From CABQCM01 sp965145485 (GTDB taxonomy: Bacteria > Bacillota > Clostridia > Oscillospirales > Acutalibacteraceae), in contig CBCTCU010000027.1 in assembly GCA_965145485.1 (NCBI GenBank), forward strand, positions 1 to 42,050: a stretch of 42,050 nucleotides of DNA, written 5' to 3'. Numbering within the stretch: position 1 is the stretch's first letter; every line of letters begins with the position of its first letter. The notes under the pieces were generated by a model. It was given only the letters and a program-made list of their open reading frames with translations, had not been told where the DNA came from and ran no database searches. Both the position numbers and the translations under genes were made by a program. Positions 32,542 through 41,003 of the stretch are shown here, piece by piece.

Positions 32542-33330
32542 CTAGGATAAGGGATAAAAACGCGCCATATGATACAGCGGCCCGCTTCCATGGCCCAGAT
32601 CAAGCCCCGCATGCAACAGGTCGGTGATATAGTCCTTCGCCCTTTGGACGCTCTCGCCAAGCGGCAGGCCCGAGGCCAAGCCGCAGGCAATGGCTGACGA
32701 CAGGGTGCATCCCGTCCCGTGAGTGTTGGGATTATGAATGCGGGGGGATTGGTACCAATGGCATTCGCCGTCGTACAACAGATCGTCCGCCGTGTCATCG
32801 AGATGCCCGCCCTTGATGAGCACCGCCCCACGGGTGACTTTGGCAATCGCGGCGGCGGCCCGCTCCATATCGGCACGATTGCGAATGGCCTGCCCCCACA
32901 GCGCCTCCGCCTCGGGCAGATTGGGCGTAATCACCATGCCCAGGGGAAGGAGGCAGTCGATTAAAGCGCGCATGGCCCCCTCCCCCAGCAGCCGGCTACC
33001 GCTGGTCGCAATCATAACCGGGTCGACCACCACCCGGCGGACGCCATATTCGGCCAGCTTTTGGGCAATGATACGGATGATGCCCTCGTTGGACACCATC
33101 CCGATCTTGATCGCGTCAGGGGGGATATCCTCCATCACACAGTCGATCTGCCGGGCGACAAACTCCGGCGGCACATCGAGCACGTCCGCCACCCCGGTGG
33201 TATTTTGCGCCGTCAGGGAGGTGATGACGCTGGTGGCAAAGAGCCCATGGGCGGTGATGGTTTTGATATCGGCCTGAATCCCCGCCCCGCCGCTGGAATC
33301 CGATCCGGCGATGGTCATAACCGTCTTCAT
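32542..33330 (-). CDS. thiD: Hydroxymethylpyrimidine/phosphomethylpyrimidine kinase ThiD
   Basis: Phosphorylates HMP twice to HMP-PP, the pyrimidine half of thiamine. 262 residues, normal length. Ribokinase-fold motifs: AGSDSSGGAGIQADIK near the N-terminus, VVVDPVMIATSGSRLL, ITPNLPEAEAL, and the anion-hole/catalytic loop NTHGTGCTLSSAIACGLA. Start ATG 33330 lies 8 bases after AGAAAGGA. It is 207 bp downstream of the HAD gene on the same strand and probably belongs to the thiM-thiE-HAD operon. Confidence 0.94.
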   Translation of the reverse strand: MKTVMTIAGSDSSGGAGIQADIKTITAHGLFATSVITSLTAQNTTGVADVLDVPPEFVARQIDCVMEDIPPDAIKIGMVSNEGIIRIIAQKLAEYGVRRVVVDPVMIATSGSRLLGEGAMRALIDCLLPLGMVITPNLPEAEALWGQAIRNRADMERAAAAIAKVTRGAVLIKGGHLDDTADDLLYDGECHWYQSPRIHNPNTHGTGCTLSSAIACGLASGLPLGESVQRAKDYITDLLHAGLDLGHGSGPLYHMARFYPLS

Positions 33331-33537
33331 CTCATGCATCCTTTCTGTGTTGACAGCAGCCGCAAAGCTGCCGGTCACCAATTCCACGCAGGCCATGGCC
33401 TGGGATGGGCCGCGTCTCAGCCTTCTCGACAGCCACAGGCCGCCGGGTGAAAACCACATGGCTATGCGTCTGTATATAGTATGCGCAGCCCGAGGCGCAC
33501 AAGTCCGATTTTCCCCGCATGCCGTCGCCTGCCTCGC

Positions 33538-34182
33538 TCAGGGCTCTTGCCAGCCCTCAAAGGAGCAGACAAAAATATCGCTGAGCGACCGGATGCGGTC
33601 CAATGCGGCCGCAGCGCTTGGATCGTAAACCCCCACCACGGGGAAGGCGGCGCGTTTGGCCGTTTCTATGGCATATAAGGCATCCTCAAACACATAGGTG
33701 GTATCTTTCGCGGTACCCAGCCGGCGCAAGGCGGTCTCATAAATTTCCGGCTGATCCTTGCCCGACCCAACCTCGGTGCAGGTGAGGATAAACTCAAAAT
33801 AATCCAGAATGCCCACCCGGCGAAGCCCCGCCTCGACCAGGTACCGGTCGGTTGCGGTGGCCACGCACATGCGCACCCCCCGGCGGCGAAACCGGTCGAG
33901 CAGCTCCTTTACCCCGGGCTTGAGGGGCAGATCGGTAAAATAACGCCGCTCGATACCACGGTCAATTTCCGTCATAATCTGCTCGGGCGTGCGATCGACG
34001 CCGTAGTCCTCTATCATATATTCGGCCGCCTGCCGCAGGCTGAGCGGACGCAGAATTTCCCGAAAGCCCTCTCTCGGTTCCATCCCGATGCTGCGCAGGT
34101 AGTTTTGGCCGACGTTGTCCCACATCTGCATGGAATCCAGCAGGGTGCCGTCCATATCGAAAATTGCCCCGGTGATGTTCAC
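33538..34182 (-). CDS. HAD-family phosphatase in the thiamine operon
   Basis: 214 residues. Motif I is IFDMDGTLLDS (nucleophile D9, acid/base D11), motif II the Thr in CVATATDR, motif III the Lys in GSGKDQPEIY, and motif IV FEDALYAIETAKRA. The cap is the small helical type of beta-phosphoglucomutase-like phosphatases. The GTG start overlaps the thiE stop (GTGA), so it is translationally coupled. Given that ThiE makes thiamine phosphate, a plausible role is removing phosphate from thiamine phosphate or HMP phosphate (inference). General housekeeping HAD activity cannot be excluded. Confidence 0.88.
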   Translation of the reverse strand: MNITGAIFDMDGTLLDSMQMWDNVGQNYLRSIGMEPREGFREILRPLSLRQAAEYMIEDYGVDRTPEQIMTEIDRGIERRYFTDLPLKPGVKELLDRFRRRGVRMCVATATDRYLVEAGLRRVGILDYFEFILTCTEVGSGKDQPEIYETALRRLGTAKDTTYVFEDALYAIETAKRAAFPVVGVYDPSAAAALDRIRSLSDIFVCSFEGWQEP

Positions 34183-34823
34183 GCTCCCACCGCCTCGTCT
34201 GCCAAGAGGCGCAGTGTGCGCGTCGCCGCCTCGATATCCGGCTGGGCAAAGATGGCCGACACCACCGCGACGCCGGCGATACCGCTGCCGCGCAGGGACA
34301 GCAGGTTGTCCGCGCTGATGCCGCCGATCGCTACCACCGGGATGGAGACGGTCTCGCAGATTTTATGCAGGGTGTCGTGAGACACGGCGCGGGCGTCGAG
34401 CTTGGTGGAGGTGGAGTACACCGCCCCAACCCCAAGGTAGTCCGCTCCCTGCTCCTCCGCCAGGCGGGCCTCCTCCAGAGTACGGGCGGAAACGCCGATC
34501 CACTTATCCGGGCCGAGAAGTTCCCGGGCGCGGGCAGCCTCCATGTCGCTTTGCCCGACATGCACCCCCTGCGCGCCGCACCGCAGCGCCACCTCTACGC
34601 TGTCGTTGATGATCAGCGGGACCCCATACCGGTCGCACAGGGCCTTGATTTCCACCGCTTCGGACACAAATTGATCCAGTTCAAGCCCTTTTTCCCTCAG
34701 CTGAACGAGGGTAGCGCCCCCCCGCAAAGCCAGTTCGACCTGAACGGCCAGGGTATTGCCCCCCAGCCAGGAACGATCGGTGACGGCATACAGCCGCAGG
34801 GCGTCTTTACAGTTTGTCAACAT
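34179..34823 (-). CDS. thiE: Thiamine-phosphate synthase ThiE
   Basis: Joins HMP-PP and HET-P to thiamine phosphate. 214 residues, TIM barrel. Key blocks: RLYAVTDRSWL, TLVQLREKGLE (QLREK at 41-45), PLIINDSVEVALRCGAQGVHVGQSD, and YLGVGAVYSTSTKLDA (usually GPVFPTxTK, here GAVYSTSTK), then VVAIGGIS. ATG 34823 lies inside the 3' end of thiM (17-bp overlap), with GGAG close upstream and AAGGAG 12 bases away. The stop overlaps the HAD gene start. Confidence 0.94.
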   Translation of the reverse strand: MLTNCKDALRLYAVTDRSWLGGNTLAVQVELALRGGATLVQLREKGLELDQFVSEAVEIKALCDRYGVPLIINDSVEVALRCGAQGVHVGQSDMEAARARELLGPDKWIGVSARTLEEARLAEEQGADYLGVGAVYSTSTKLDARAVSHDTLHKICETVSIPVVAIGGISADNLLSLRGSGIAGVAVVSAIFAQPDIEAATRTLRLLADEAVGA

Positions 34824-35640
34824 GCTCCAGCTTGGCTCCTTTCTCCAGGGTTGCTCCATCCAAACAATATACAGCGTCAATCAGATAGGTGCGCAACGAG
34901 GCGTTGCCCGCCTGCAAAGACGCGACGCGCGCCGCCGCCTGCTCGCCGCATACCCCCATAGCGCATACGGCCGCCGCCGCTGCCTCGAGCGGACGATCGG
35001 GGTTGGCGGCGAGATAAGCGGTCATCATGGCGCTGAGCATGCATCCGCTGCCGGTAATGCGCGCCATCATGGGGTGGCCGTTTCGGATCAAATAGGTGTC
35101 GCTTTGATCGGTCACGAGGTCGACCGCACCGGTTATGACCACCACCGCGCCCGTCTGAAGGGCAAAGCCGCGCGCCATGGCCACCGCCGACGCGATGGTA
35201 TCCTCGCCCAACGCATCGGACGCAGCGGCGTCCACCCCCTGCGTTGCCCCGCTGCCGGCGGCTAAGGTCTTGATTTCCGAGGCGTTGCCCCGCACGACGG
35301 TAAAAGGGATATCGGCCAACAGGGAACGGGCCGTGTCGGTGCGCAATGCCGATGCGCCGGCGCCCACCGGGTCGAGCAGCACCGGCCGCTCCAACTCAGC
35401 CGCCCGCTTCCCCGCCGCGTGCATGGAGGGAATGGTGCGCTCGTTGAGCGTGCCGATGTTGATATCCAGCCCCGCGCAAAGGGCGGTGATCTCCGCCGCC
35501 TCCCGCTGGTCGTCCGCCATAATGGGGGAAGCGCCGCAGGCCAGCAGAATATTGGCGCAGTCGTTGACCGTAACATAGTTGGTGATGCAGTGCACCAGCG
35601 GCGACACCCGCCGCACCTGGTCGAGCATAGTAGAGAGCAT
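34807..35640 (-). CDS. thiM: Hydroxyethylthiazole kinase ThiM
   Basis: Phosphorylates the thiazole alcohol for salvage. 277 residues. Landmarks: VHCITNYVTVNDCANILLA, LLDPVGAGAS (88-97), VRGNASEIKTL, and the catalytic ITGSGCMLSA (C200). ATG 35640 follows AGAAAGTGGGA; the open frame to 35730 has no site. First gene of the salvage operon, with a consensus promoter about 200 bp upstream and a ~190-nt leader in which I see no TPP riboswitch. Confidence 0.94.
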   Translation of the reverse strand: MLSTMLDQVRRVSPLVHCITNYVTVNDCANILLACGASPIMADDQREAAEITALCAGLDINIGTLNERTIPSMHAAGKRAAELERPVLLDPVGAGASALRTDTARSLLADIPFTVVRGNASEIKTLAAGSGATQGVDAAASDALGEDTIASAVAMARGFALQTGAVVVITGAVDLVTDQSDTYLIRNGHPMMARITGSGCMLSAMMTAYLAANPDRPLEAAAAAVCAMGVCGEQAAARVASLQAGNASLRTYLIDAVYCLDGATLEKGAKLEHVDKL

Positions 35641-35837
35641 GTCATTCCCACTTTCTGTCGGTTGATTTCGATTGCCGTGCCGGCGGGCTATAAGATACCT
35701 TGCCACGCCTGGCATCACACGACAGCCCACCTGTTCGTCTCCCGGGAGGCGGCGGGCGGCAATTCCAAAACCGCCGGAGGATCATACCGCTGAAAATGCC
35801 GGATACAACCGGCCTCACACGGTAAAAAAGTACCCAG
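35641..35837 (-). promoter_or_regulatory. Structured 5' leader of thiM, no TPP riboswitch recognised
   Basis: From the predicted start site near 35831 to the thiM ATG is about 190 nt. Hairpins include GCCGG/CCGGC, GGCGG/CCGCC and TGCCA-GGCG-TGGCA. The TPP-riboswitch cores (CTGAGA and the CCTGATCTGG...CCAGCG block) are absent by eye. Confidence 0.5.
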
Positions 35838-35866
35838 ATTATATCAAATCGGCCGCACCCTGTCAA
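35838..35866 (-). promoter_or_regulatory. Perfect consensus promoter of the thi operon
   Basis: Minus strand: TTGACA (35866-35861), 17-bp spacer, TATAAT (35843-35838). Confidence 0.9.
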
Positions 35867-36049
35867 GCCGGAGCCCCGCCTGACGACCGCTTGGCCAGAG
35901 CTGCCAGGGCAAGCTTCCAGCCCACCGCGCGTCCGGTTGCCCGAATCTGGCCGTCCAGTTCCTCCTGCTCTGTAAGCCGTCGCCTCACCTCAACAGCGCG
36001 CGGCAACCGAAGATGGCTTTTCCACCTCGTATGACTGCACCAGATTCAT
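35863..36049 (-). other. Two short overlapping frames after deoC, possible gene remnant
   Basis: A 19-residue frame (36049-35990, MNLVQSYEVEKPSSV) starts by ATGA overlap with the deoC stop. A second frame (35988-35863) reads RRRLTEQEELDGQIRATGR then AVGWKLALAALAKRS, which looks protein-like. They are in different frames and could be remains of one frameshifted gene. No family is recognised and neither is supported as a functional gene. Confidence 0.25.
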
Positions 36050-36708
36050 CGTACCCCCGCCGCCTGCGTGCAGATACCGACCAGGCTGCTGGAGCCAAGC
36101 CGGTCGGCCCCCGCATTCAACAGCGCCACGGCATCCTCCAGCGTGCGGATTCCGCCCGCCGCCTTGATGCGAACCTCTTTGGCGCAAATTTCGCGAAAGA
36201 GCCTGACATCCTCCACCGTTGCCCCGCCGGTGGAAAATCCGGTAGAGGTCTTAATAAAGTCCGCTCCCGACTCGGAAACCACGCGGCACAGCGCCTTTTT
36301 TTCATCCAACGTCAAAAGGCACGCCTCCACGATCACCTTGAGCAAACGCCCGTCGCAAGCCCGTTTTACCTGCTCAATCTCCCGGCCAACATCGGCAAAA
36401 TGCCCTTGCTTGACCATGCCCAAATGAATGACCATATCGACCTCAGCCGCACCGTTTTGCACCGCCTCCGACGCTTCAAAGCATTTGGCCGCGCTGGTCG
36501 AATAGCCGTTGGGAAAACCGATGACGGTGCAGACGGGCAGCCTGCCCGCAAGGTAATCGGCCGCCGGACGCACATAGCTCGAGGGAATGCAGACCGACGC
36601 CACACCGGCCTCAACCCCTTCCTCACACAGGCGGGCTATCTGCTCCCAGGTGGCGGTCTGGGTCAGCAAAGTGTGGTCTATCGTGCTTAAAATTTGATTT
36701 GGATTCAT
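36046..36708 (-). CDS. deoC: Deoxyribose-phosphate aldolase
   Basis: Splits 2-deoxyribose 5-phosphate to glyceraldehyde 3-phosphate and acetaldehyde in deoxynucleoside breakdown. 220 residues, TIM barrel. Catalytic residues: D91 (AEVDMVIHLG), Schiff-base K153 (ADFIKTSTGFS), and K182 (IKAAGGIRT). IDHTLL at the N-terminus and FPNGYSTSAAK are family blocks. ATG 36708 follows GAGGAG by 8 bases. No other deo gene is adjacent. Confidence 0.95.
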   Translation of the reverse strand: MNPNQILSTIDHTLLTQTATWEQIARLCEEGVEAGVASVCIPSSYVRPAADYLAGRLPVCTVIGFPNGYSTSAAKCFEASEAVQNGAAEVDMVIHLGMVKQGHFADVGREIEQVKRACDGRLLKVIVEACLLTLDEKKALCRVVSESGADFIKTSTGFSTGGATVEDVRLFREICAKEVRIKAAGGIRTLEDAVALLNAGADRLGSSSLVGICTQAAGVR

Positions 36709-37061
36709 AAGACATCTCCTCATTTGATACAAATAAACTCTACCGATATAGCAAGAATGCAGGCCGGGCCGCAAACGGCATCGTCCCGAATGTTTGGGCA
36801 CATACTTGGCCCCAACGGAGCGGCCTGTGCATCCAGCACATTGCCGCATGAAAGAAGGAAAGCCGCATCATCCCCGGTTTTCGGACGACCCGGCATCGAC
36901 CCTTCGCAGGCCAACCGCTCCCCACCTGGTTTCGGGACGGCGGCAAACACAGAGCGAAAACCTCTAATCCCCTACCGCGCGGCAACAGCAGGAGGGCCAG
37001 TTGGCGTATTATCGCATGTGCCCGGTCAAAAAATCCCCGACCAACCGGATTGGCAACGCTC
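36709..37061. other. Intergenic stretch between divergent deoC and the GNAT gene
   Basis: No gene-like frame. The part next to deoC (36709-36760) is AT-rich and probably holds the deoC promoter, but I cannot fix a good -10/-35 pair. Confidence 0.4.
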
Positions 37062-37090
37062 TTGACTTTTTTTCCTCGAAAAGATAAGAT
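37062..37090 (+). promoter_or_regulatory. Promoter for the GNAT gene leader
   Basis: TTGACT (37062-37067), 17-bp spacer, TAAGAT (37085-37090), good vegetative consensus. The next gene starts 324 bp later. Confidence 0.8.
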
Positions 37091-37093
37091 ACT

Positions 37094-37141
37094 CACGGTG
37101 GACAAAGGAAAGCGCGCCGGTTTTTGGCTTTCCTTGCCGTG
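37094..37141 (+). other. Strong hairpin at the start of a long leader or small RNA
   Basis: AAGGAAAGC (37105-37113) pairs perfectly with GCTTTCCTT (37127-37135); CACGG (37094-37098) with CCGTG (37137-37141). It begins about at the predicted transcription start. No T tract follows. The rest of the leader to 37413 has no gene-like frame of its own. Confidence 0.6.
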
Positions 37142-37413
37142 GGCAGGCTCCAACGAACGTCAATCAACCATCCCTCGCCCCTGGCTGCGCCGATCGTTCT
37201 CGGTAGCAGATACAAAAAGATTGTTTCGAGGATAGATGGGTCCCCTGAAGCGGCTGGGCTGGCGCTTTGCAGCAAAAATACAGCCGGATATTCGCAGGGA
37301 TATTCCGCCGGTCGGCCGCACCAACCAAACGGGACGCCCACTGTATTCCGCAATACCATGCGCCCCTTGTTCACCGAGGCTATACAAATCAGTATGAAAA
37401 AGGGGGAATTTCC

Positions 37414-37974
37414 ATGCCGCTCATCCAAACCCGCCGGCTGACCCTGCGCCGTATGAGCTTTGACGACAGGGCCGGGATTGCGGCCATTTTGCAGGATCCC
37501 GAAGTGATGACGGCGTACGAACACGCCTTTTCGGACGCGGAGGTGGAGGAATGGATCGCCCGCCAGCTTGCGCGTTATGAGCAATACGGCTTCGGCCTGT
37601 GGGCGGTGATCCGAAAAGAGGACGGCCGCCTCATCGGCCAGGCCGGGCTGACCATGCAGGAAACGCCGGATGGGCAGGTGCTGGAAATCGGCTATCTTTT
37701 TGCTAAAGCCTACTGGCACCAGGGCTACGCCACCGAGGCGGCGGAGGGCTGCAAGCAGTATGCTTTTGGGCCGTTAAACAGCGATGCAGTTTTTTGCATT
37801 ATCCGGGATAATAATTTTGCCTCTCAGCGCGTAGCCGCTCGGCTGGGGATGCGGCCGGTCGGCCAATTTGTCAAGCATTATTATGGTATGGACATGCCCC
37901 ACATCGTCTACCGGATCACACGGGAGGAAAGTGGTCTACCATCCATTGGCGCGCCGGACGGCTCCATTGCCTGA
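37414..37974 (+). CDS. GNAT family N-acetyltransferase
   Basis: 186 residues of the RimJ/RimL-like acetyltransferase_3 type: MPLIQTRRLTLRRMSFDD at the N-terminus, EVMTAYEHAFSD, GLWAVIRKEDGRLIGQAGL, EIGYLFAKAYWHQGYATEAAEG (acetyl-CoA pyrophosphate loop H-Q-G-Y-A-T), and the closing RDNNFASQRVAARLGM. The substrate could be a ribosomal protein, a small amine or a drug; sequence does not say. ATG 37414 follows AAAGGGGGA. A longer frame from 37267 has no site. Confidence 0.9.
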   Translation: MPLIQTRRLTLRRMSFDDRAGIAAILQDPEVMTAYEHAFSDAEVEEWIARQLARYEQYGFGLWAVIRKEDGRLIGQAGLTMQETPDGQVLEIGYLFAKAYWHQGYATEAAEGCKQYAFGPLNSDAVFCIIRDNNFASQRVAARLGMRPVGQFVKHYYGMDMPHIVYRITREESGLPSIGAPDGSIA

Positions 37975-38434
37975 AAATTGGATACCATGCGGCCGGCGGC
38001 AAAACTGGGTATCCCATCGATAGAGCCGCGCCCGAAAGATTGTGGCAATCGGGGGGGGCTAGTGGCCGTGCCCGGCGCGACCGGCCCGGCGCGCAAGCAC
38101 GCAGAGCTCCGCCCCTCGCCCAGGAAACGGGCGGCCATCGCTCGCAGTGGCCGGCACGGGTATTGCTCGTTGCCCGCCTATCCCGCTGCGCATACTTTGA
38201 AAAGCGGACGCTTTACCGCCGCCCCAACGATAGCACTATAGCGGGCCGCCGATCGATCGCGCCCGGATAAACCGGGACACCGTCGCGCGACAGCCAAGGG
38301 CGCCTTGGCCGGGGCAACCGGACAAGGCGCCCCTGCACATAGAGGAAGCCCCTGCCCAAAAGGAACGGATCAAAGTATCCCAAACCGCAAAAGGCATCCG
38401 GTCCGGGTTTGCGCATACCAACGGCTGGCAAGGG
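37975..38434. other. Intergenic stretch between converging genes, with a GC-rich inverted repeat
   Basis: No gene-like frame. GGGCGCCTTG (38298-38307) pairs perfectly with CAAGGCGCCC (38323-38332); a competing palindrome CCAAGG-GCG-CCTTGG lies at 38294-38308. No T tract follows on either strand, so a terminator role is only possible. Confidence 0.5.
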
Positions 38435-38854
38435 CTATTTTTTGGAGATGGAGGAGCTGGCCCTGACGCTGAATATCCCGATAAGGTAAAGCACGGTCAG
38501 CAAGACGCACAGGCCCATGCTCAGGATGCTTTCTACCGAACGGTCCCCGCTTAGAAGGTTGATCGCGCTGGAGACAATTTGAAAAACCAGCAACACGGCG
38601 CCGACCATCTTGCAGGCGGCAGCGCCCCTTTCTTTTCCGGCCAGCCTCAGCCCCAGGATGCCCGCCGCCAGCGCCAGCCCCGCTCCTGCGAACGACAACA
38701 CCAGCGAGCCAATCCAGTCGGTCCGGCTCATATTGAGCCGTCCCTGCGCCAGCAAACGGCCGCCTCCCCATGCCGCAGCCAGGCAAACCAAGAGGCTGAA
38801 CACACCGAGGATCAGGATTACCACGCTGACGATGCGAAAGCCCTTCGTTCCCAT
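38435..38854 (-). CDS. Small four-helix membrane protein of unknown function
   Basis: 139 residues with four hydrophobic helices (about 8-28, 46-66, 74-94 after AGKERGAAACKMVG, and 108-128) and a short tail SVRASSSISKK. Family not recognised. The ATG at 38854 is chosen because GGGGAGGAAA precedes it by about 5 bases. It follows rdgB by 17 bp and is probably co-transcribed. Confidence 0.75.
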   Translation of the reverse strand: MGTKGFRIVSVVILILGVFSLLVCLAAAWGGGRLLAQGRLNMSRTDWIGSLVLSFAGAGLALAAGILGLRLAGKERGAAACKMVGAVLLVFQIVSSAINLLSGDRSVESILSMGLCVLLTVLYLIGIFSVRASSSISKK

Positions 38855-38871
38855 ACGAATTTCCTCCCCGT

Positions 38872-39468
38872 TCACTCGCCCCGCACAAAGCCCGGCAGCT
38901 TTTCCCGCAACAGGCGCAGAGCACGGCCGCGGTGGCTCACGCGGTCCTTTTCGGCCGCATCCAGCTGGGAGAAGGTCCGGTCCCCGACCAGAAAAACCGG
39001 GTCATAGCCAAAGCCGTTTTCCCCGCACGGTGCAAAGGCGATGCTTCCCTCGCACTCTCCCCGCAGGGTCAGGCTGCGGCCATCGGGCAGCACGCAGCAG
39101 ACCGCGCTGACAAACCGGGCCGTACGCTTCTCGCGTGGAACCCCTTCCAGGTTGTGCAAAAGATGCTCGGTACGCTGGCGGTCATCCCAACCGGGAAGGC
39201 CGTAGCGGGCCGAATAGACGCCCGGATCGCCGCCGAGGGCGTCGACGCACAGCCCCGAGTCGTCGGCAATGGCGGCAAGCCCGGTGGCCTCGCAGGCCGA
39301 GCGCGCTTTGAGCAGGGCGTTGGCCTCAAAGGTCTCCCCCGTCTCCTCCACCTCGGGGAGGGGCGCGTCGAGATCGGCCTCGCACAGCACTTCAAACCCC
39401 ATCGGGGTCAGGATGCGCTCAAGCTCCTGCTTTTTTTTCGGATTCTTGGTTGCAATGACAAATTTCAT
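38872..39468 (-). CDS. rdgB: XTP/dITP diphosphatase (RdgB/HAM1)
   Basis: Hydrolyses ITP, dITP and XTP to keep deaminated purines out of nucleic acid. 198 residues, normal length. Blocks: VIATKNPKKKQELERIL (substrate loop), LPEVEETGETFEANALLKA, IADDSGLCVDALGGDPGVYSARY with the metal Asp, GENGFGYDPVFLV, and KDRVSHRGRALR. ATG 39468 lies 10 bases after GGGAGG. Upstream are 533 bp without a gene, then ftsY. Confidence 0.95.
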   Translation of the reverse strand: MKFVIATKNPKKKQELERILTPMGFEVLCEADLDAPLPEVEETGETFEANALLKARSACEATGLAAIADDSGLCVDALGGDPGVYSARYGLPGWDDRQRTEHLLHNLEGVPREKRTARFVSAVCCVLPDGRSLTLRGECEGSIAFAPCGENGFGYDPVFLVGDRTFSQLDAAEKDRVSHRGRALRLLREKLPGFVRGE

Positions 39469-40001
39469 GGCCTTGTGGCCTCCCTTTCTCGTTCTCACTC
39501 GGGGCGCGGCGCAAGCCCAGGCAGTCAATCCACCGCATAACGGCATCCATCCCTTGCCCGGATGCGCATGCCGGTTGCCGCACATTGGGCGTACGAATCA
39601 CCCTGCCGGCAATCCCTAACCCCGGCTGGTGCGCATCCACTGCGGCTGGTGCGCATCCACTGCAAGCCGCCGCGCGGGGGCGATGGCGAGCCATTGTCGC
39701 AGCCGGATAAAAAGGCCAGCCGCATTCGGTATGGACGATGCGGCGTCGCGCCGGCGCGCCGACCCCTTCGAAAGCCGGGTTACAGCAACTTCCGGGTTCC
39801 GCATTCCACAGCCGGCCCGCTCGCAAGGAAATACCGAATCGCCCGGTGCGCCGCGCCAAAAAAGCCGGTGTGCGCGAAGAAGCGCCGTGCAACGCCGACT
39901 GCCCCAGCCGCGCCGGCATGCTTTGCCGCGCGGTGGACTCGCCTCGCCGTAAAGCGCCTCGCTACGGCCGTGCGCAGATACGGCCCGGCTTGCGTTTTGA
40001 T
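39469..40001. other. Gene-free stretch between ftsY and rdgB
   Basis: No frame with a start site or family resemblance. It includes a perfect 20-bp tandem duplication at 39624-39663. The long plus-strand frame starting at 39738 is antisense to ftsY. Confidence 0.5.
39624..39663 (+). repeat. Perfect 20-bp tandem duplication
   Basis: The unit GGCTGGTGCGCATCCACTGC occurs twice in direct succession (39624-39643 and 39644-39663). A recent slippage event is the simplest explanation. Confidence 0.95.
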
Positions 40002-40925
40002 TTATTCGGCGTTTTCCTCTTTGCCGAAAAGGGCGCGGGCAAAATCCTCGGCCACAAAGGGCTGAAGGTCGTCGATCCCCTCGCCTACCCCGATGAGCTT
40101 GACCGGGATGTGCAGCTCGTCCTGAATGGCCAGCACCACGCCCCCACGGGCTGTGCCGTCCAGCTTGGTGAGCACAATGCCGGTGATGCCGGCCGCCGCC
40201 TGAAATTCCCTCGCCTGGTTGACGGCGTTTTGCCCGGTGGTGCCGTCGAGCACCAGCAGGGTTTCGCAGTCGGCCCCGGGCAGCTCCCTTGCTACAATAC
40301 GGGCGATCTTGCTCAGCTCGTCCATCAGGTTTTTCTTATTGTGCAGGCGGCCGGCCGTGTCGCATATGATCACGTCGCTGCCCCTCGCCTTGGCAGCCGA
40401 GATGGTATCAAACACCACGGCGGCCGGGTCGCTGCCCTCGCTTTGATGGATCATCTCCACCCCCGCCCGGTCAGCCCAGACGCCAAGCTGCTCGATGGCG
40501 GCCGCACGGAAGGTGTCGGCCGCGCCGAGGATGACCTTTTTGCCGCTGTTTTTCAAGCTCAGTGCCAGCTTGCCGATGGTGGTGGTCTTGCCCGCGCCGT
40601 TCACCCCGATAACCAGAATGACCGACGGGTGGGTGGACAGACGCAGCTCCTCCCCACCCCGCAGCATTTCGGCGACCTCCTCATAGAGCATCTCACGCAC
40701 CTGGGAAGGGTCGGTGACCCGCTCCTTTTTCACCCGCTCGCGCAGGCGCTCGCACAGCCGGCTGGCGGTAGGCATGCCCACGTCGGCCATGATCAGGATT
40801 TCCTCCAGCTCCTCAAACAGCGCCTCGTCAATCTTGGTAAAAGCTCCCAGCATCCCGTCAATCGCGCCGGACAGCGATTCCCTCGTCTTTCGCAGCCCGT
40901 TGGCAATCTTACTGAAAAAGCCCAT
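40002..40925 (-). CDS. ftsY: Signal recognition particle receptor FtsY
   Basis: GTPase that receives ribosome-SRP complexes at the membrane. 307 residues, lacking the long acidic A domain of E. coli, as usual in Firmicutes. N domain about 1-95; G domain with G1 GVNGAGKTT (107-115), DTFRAAAIEQL, G3 DTAGRLHNK, G4 TKLDGTARGG, and the closing GVGEGIDDLQPF. ATG 40925 follows GGAAAGGA by 8 bases. It is 78 bp downstream of smc, the standard smc-ftsY pairing. Confidence 0.96.
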   Translation of the reverse strand: MGFFSKIANGLRKTRESLSGAIDGMLGAFTKIDEALFEELEEILIMADVGMPTASRLCERLRERVKKERVTDPSQVREMLYEEVAEMLRGGEELRLSTHPSVILVIGVNGAGKTTTIGKLALSLKNSGKKVILGAADTFRAAAIEQLGVWADRAGVEMIHQSEGSDPAAVVFDTISAAKARGSDVIICDTAGRLHNKKNLMDELSKIARIVARELPGADCETLLVLDGTTGQNAVNQAREFQAAAGITGIVLTKLDGTARGGVVLAIQDELHIPVKLIGVGEGIDDLQPFVAEDFARALFGKEENAE

Positions 40926-41003
40926 GGCTATCATCCTTTCCTCTCCATTGCTTGTTGTGGCAGTGGCATGCCTGTGGTGCCGCGACGCCCATACGGACGC
41001 CGG

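Noticed and set aside
35641..35840. TPP riboswitch before thiM
   Set aside because: Expected from context, but the conserved CTGAGA and CCTGATCTGG-type core sequences were not found by eye on the sense strand.
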